Shown piece by piece: positions 61,701 through 64,000 of a DNA stretch of 64,000 nucleotides. The notes beneath the pieces were generated by a model that saw only the letters and a list, made by a program, of their open reading frames with translations, was not told the origin of the DNA and made no database searches. The translations under genes and the position numbers were made by a program. Source of the DNA: Branchiostoma lanceolatum (lineage: Eukaryota; Chordata; Leptocardii; Amphioxiformes; Branchiostomatidae). The stretch spans positions 9,563,424 to 9,627,423 of the forward strand of contig NC_089732.1 in NCBI RefSeq assembly GCF_035083965.1. The letters are read 5' to 3'. Each line of letters opens with the position of its first letter. The stretch's first letter is position 1.

Positions 61701-63443
61701 TCGGAGAAGACAGTACGGGTATGGTAAGGGCGGCGGTCTGCGGGGGCGAAACAGAGGTTGTCCACCTGACGGTTTGAGTTGGCATGGCAGTTGTAGTAGC
61801 TGTCATAGTCTTGGTTTTGGATTGTACAGTGTCTGTAGGGGTTGACAGTTTTACATGGGCGGATGTCACGTCTCTTGACAACATGGTTTCCGTAGTTTTC
61901 GTAACTCTTTTAGAAGCGCTTTCTGGAAATTGTGTAATTGGGTTGGTAGAAGAGGTTGATGACAAGGAAACTTTGGTAGTTTTTGTAGAACCTATGGGTG
62001 TAGTGCTTGGTTCTGTTTCCTTGGTAATAATGTTGTTCGGTCGCCAAGAACCCCCACCTTGGGAGGACACAGTTGTAGCCGAAGGAAGACGAGAAAATGT
62101 TGTCGTCTTTGCCACCGTTGATGTTTCGGTTGGCCACATAATCAGTGGCGTTGTAGTCTTTTCTGGGTTACAAACAAATACATTATCATTGATATGTTTT
62201 CTTTTTATTAAATTTTCTACAAACAAAGGTGGTTCTAACCTTAAGTGATCCAGAAATACTAATCAGATTGCCAATGTTTTTGCAAGTTAAGGTTGTTGCA
62301 AGTTAAGGTTGTTTTTTTTCGGAAAGAAATGCATAAAGCTAGCCAAACACTTACCACCACACAAGGGGATAGTGCAGTGCTCCCATTCGTTATCCGGATC
62401 TACTGTAATACACCACGGCCCGCTCGGATCTTCGTCCGGATTTCTGCAGTAGTTGTTGTTTTCCAGTCCGGAATCCGGGTAGTTTTCCGGGCTGTAGTCG
62501 TGTTGGTACGGCTCCTGACTGTCCCAAGCTTGACAGGTCAGTCCGGAACTGGTCTCGGCGATGGAGCCTCGGTATGAAGTACCGTCTCCTTCTAGACAGG
62601 CTGTAGGATAAGAAAGTATGAGTTGCTGTTTGACGGATTCACTAAAATAAAAACGTCCAACTATTCATTAAAGAAACCAAAAGATTTGAGTACCAAAACC
62701 CCCATCCTATCAGCCTTGTAGTACCTGCTCACATATTTATCTGTGTATATATATTGATGTCAATTTTCTTACTTTTACAGTATATGTAGTATTTGTTTTG
62801 TAATTTTATAATGTATTCTGTTAATATTGATGGCGACACGAAAATAAGCTGTAAGCTTGATTATGTCGTCATCATGTCCTGTATTTAAATGTTGCAATAC
62901 AAAATTAAAAAAGAACCCCCACCTTGTGAGGACACAGTTGTTACCGAAGGAAGACGAGAAAATAATGTTGTCGTCTTTCCCGCCGTTGATGTTTCGGTTG
63001 GCCACATAATCAGTGGCGTTGTAGTCTTTCCTGCATGGTCACAAACAAATACAATACCATTGATATGTTTTTTTTCTACAAGCAAAGGTGATTATGATTC
63101 AGAAATACTAATCAGATTGCCAATGTTTTGAAAACTTGCAGGTTAAGGTTTAAATGATTTATTTCGGAAAAAATCCATAAAGCTACTAAACACTTACCAT
63201 CACACAAGGGAATAGTGCAGTGCTCCCATTCTTTATCCGGATCTACCGTAATACACCACGGCCCGCTCGGATCTTCGTCCGGATTTCTGCAGTAGCTGTT
63301 GTTTTTCAGTCCGGAATCCGGGTAGTTTTCCGGGCTGTAGTCGTGCTGGTACGGCTCCTGACTGTCCCAAGCTTGACAGGTCAGTCCGGAACTGGTCTCG
63401 GCGATGGAGCCTCGGTATGAGGTACCGTCTCCTTCCAGACACG
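58780..63443 (-). CDS. Kringle-kringle-mucin transmembrane protein, 5' partial (6 exons, 913 aa)
   Basis: Exons in transcript order: 63198-63443 (kringle 1), 62923-63030 (linker), 62355-62600 (kringle 2), 60275-62162 (mucin stalk and membrane helix), 60048-60071 (24-nt microexon) and 58780-59011 (tail, TGA). Every junction keeps frame. The kringle and linker exons are all phase 1-1, suited to shuffling. Each kringle has the six cysteines, YRG, NYCRNPD (SYCRNPD in kringle 1), PWC and WEHC. The DED in RNPDEDP matches the Asp-x-Asp lysine-binding centre, though the Tyr after PWC is replaced by Ile. The stalk is about 600 residues of Thr/Ser/Pro, expected to be O-glycosylated. One helix (about residues 800-822) precedes RRKRGK. 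The tail is acidic, with YHTV (Y878), YEVG (Y896) and YAHV (Y909). Residue numbers count from the first kringle Cys. The signal-peptide exon was not found. Ending the frame at TGA 60271 is also possible, but a GTGAGT donor precedes it. No named gene is recognised. Confidence 0.85.
59146..59452. mobile_element. Foldback MITE, family 3, complete copy (intron of kringle-mucin gene)
   Basis: The left arm has CTCAAGCGACTTGATAAAATC and the right arm ATCTTATCCAGTTGCTTGAG then GATGTCAAACCTTCATCAGCG. Inner arms GTCAGTGACTAAAGGGAAGA and ACCTTTAGTCACCGACGAAAG pair. It lies between the tail exon and the microexon. Confidence 0.88.
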
Positions 63444-63505
63444 CTGTAAGATTGTAGGATAAAAAAGTATGAGTTGCTGTTTGACAGATGTTCTAAAATA
63501 AAAAA
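62046..63505. repeat. Intragenic tandem duplication of kringle plus linker (two units)
   Basis: Unit 2 (62046-62650) and unit 1 (62913-63505) match in kringle exon, intron and linker. Shared intron words include ACTAATCAGATTGCCAATG and GTATGAGTTGCTGTTTGAC. About 260 bp of unrelated AT-rich DNA (62651-62912) separates them. The kringles differ at few residues (LENNNYC against LKNNSYC, DNEWEHC against DKEWEHC), so the duplication is recent or has been converted. Confidence 0.9.
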
Positions 63506-64000
63506 GGCGAGGCGGCCCAAAATTCCACAAAAAGCCGTGCCTTTCTTACTTTAGGCATAAATAGCTAACAGCTAAGTAATAAGTTATCTTTGGCGACCTG
63601 ACAAGCAGAAGTAATTCGTAATCGTACTCGAAAGGTTGCTGCTTGTAAGCACATGGCCGAAGGCTCATCGTAACGGTCCTCCGAATACGAGGACGAATAA
63701 CTCGCTATCTTTAGCCTGAAGTGGCTGTCATGGCGGCTGCATGCATCATGGTTTTAGCAGGTATGTCGTACTACAATTTCTATTCAAGAGCAGTTGTGTA
63801 GCCACACGTACAATATGTTTTTTATGATAAGGTCATTCACGGTTTCGAGTAAGCATGATCCAGGTCAAAGGTAAAGTCCACTGACTTGTAAACAGTTCTC
63901 GTCTCAATGTCCAGACGTATTGTTTTGTTCATGTGTCAAGGGCCTTGACCTTTGATATATATTACCCACATGTCACTGCGCATGCGTTCTCGGAATCTTG
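63506..64000. other. Right edge of window, no supported exon
   Basis: Should be intron or 5' flank of the kringle-mucin gene. On the plus strand, 63730-63760 reads ATGGCGGCTGCATGCATCAT then GGTTTTAGCAG before GTATGT, a possible tiny first exon (MAAACIMVLA) of a divergent gene. It has no other support. Confidence 0.4.

Noticed and set aside
61784-62248. 154-codon plus-strand open frame
   Set aside because: Antisense shadow of the low-complexity Thr/Ser mucin exon.

Overview
This is intron-rich animal nuclear DNA, most likely from a lancelet (Branchiostoma). The taxon is an inference. The proteins resemble vertebrate families (ELOVL6, SLC45, kringle), introns are about 0.2-8 kb with GT-AG borders, and the non-coding DNA is full of short foldback (MITE-like) elements, a tRNA-derived SINE and microsatellites. 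No bacterial-type operons, rRNA genes or CRISPR arrays are present.

Layout. (1) 1-10915 is one uninterrupted satellite array of about 193-bp monomers. Its first 6.6 kb has a nested higher-order organisation (193 bp -> about 772 bp -> about 2317 bp); the rest is older, diverged monomers. (2) 12568-15356 (+) carries the last five coding exons of an ELOVL6/ELOVL3-type fatty-acid elongase. The first coding exon (about 33 residues) was not found, so it lies in 10.9-12.5 kb unrecognised or left of the window, in which case the satellite sits inside intron 1. (3) 16653-21455 (-) and 25207-37009 (-) are two complete, six-exon, tandemly duplicated SLC45-family (MFS sugar/H+ symporter) genes with identical exon phases, predicted as 580 and 596 residues. 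Membrane-segment exons are almost identical while the central loop and C-tail differ. (4) 37010-58779 is a 21.8-kb repeat-rich stretch without a recognisable conserved gene. It contains a segmental duplication (about 38.05-43.0 kb versus 45.2-48.6 kb) and many MITEs. The only candidate gene is a small secreted-protein-like ORF at 55287-55634 (-), beside decayed copies of its own 5' end. (5) 58780-63443 (-) is a six-exon partial gene I could assemble in frame: two kringle exons, a Thr/Ser-rich mucin stalk, one transmembrane helix and a cytoplasmic tail with tyrosine motifs. Its signal-peptide exon is not visible and probably lies to the right of the window.

The genes do not form an obvious pathway. 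ELOVL would act in ER lipid elongation, the SLC45 pair in proton-coupled sugar transport (an N-terminal ExxxLL motif suggests endo-lysosomal sorting), and the kringle-mucin protein at the cell surface. The most unusual items are the nested satellite, the mosaic divergence of the SLC45 pair, and the kringle-mucin receptor, where an internal duplication turned exonic sequence into a splice donor. All exon models were built by hand from splice sites, phase and family similarity; no alignment or transcript evidence was available.
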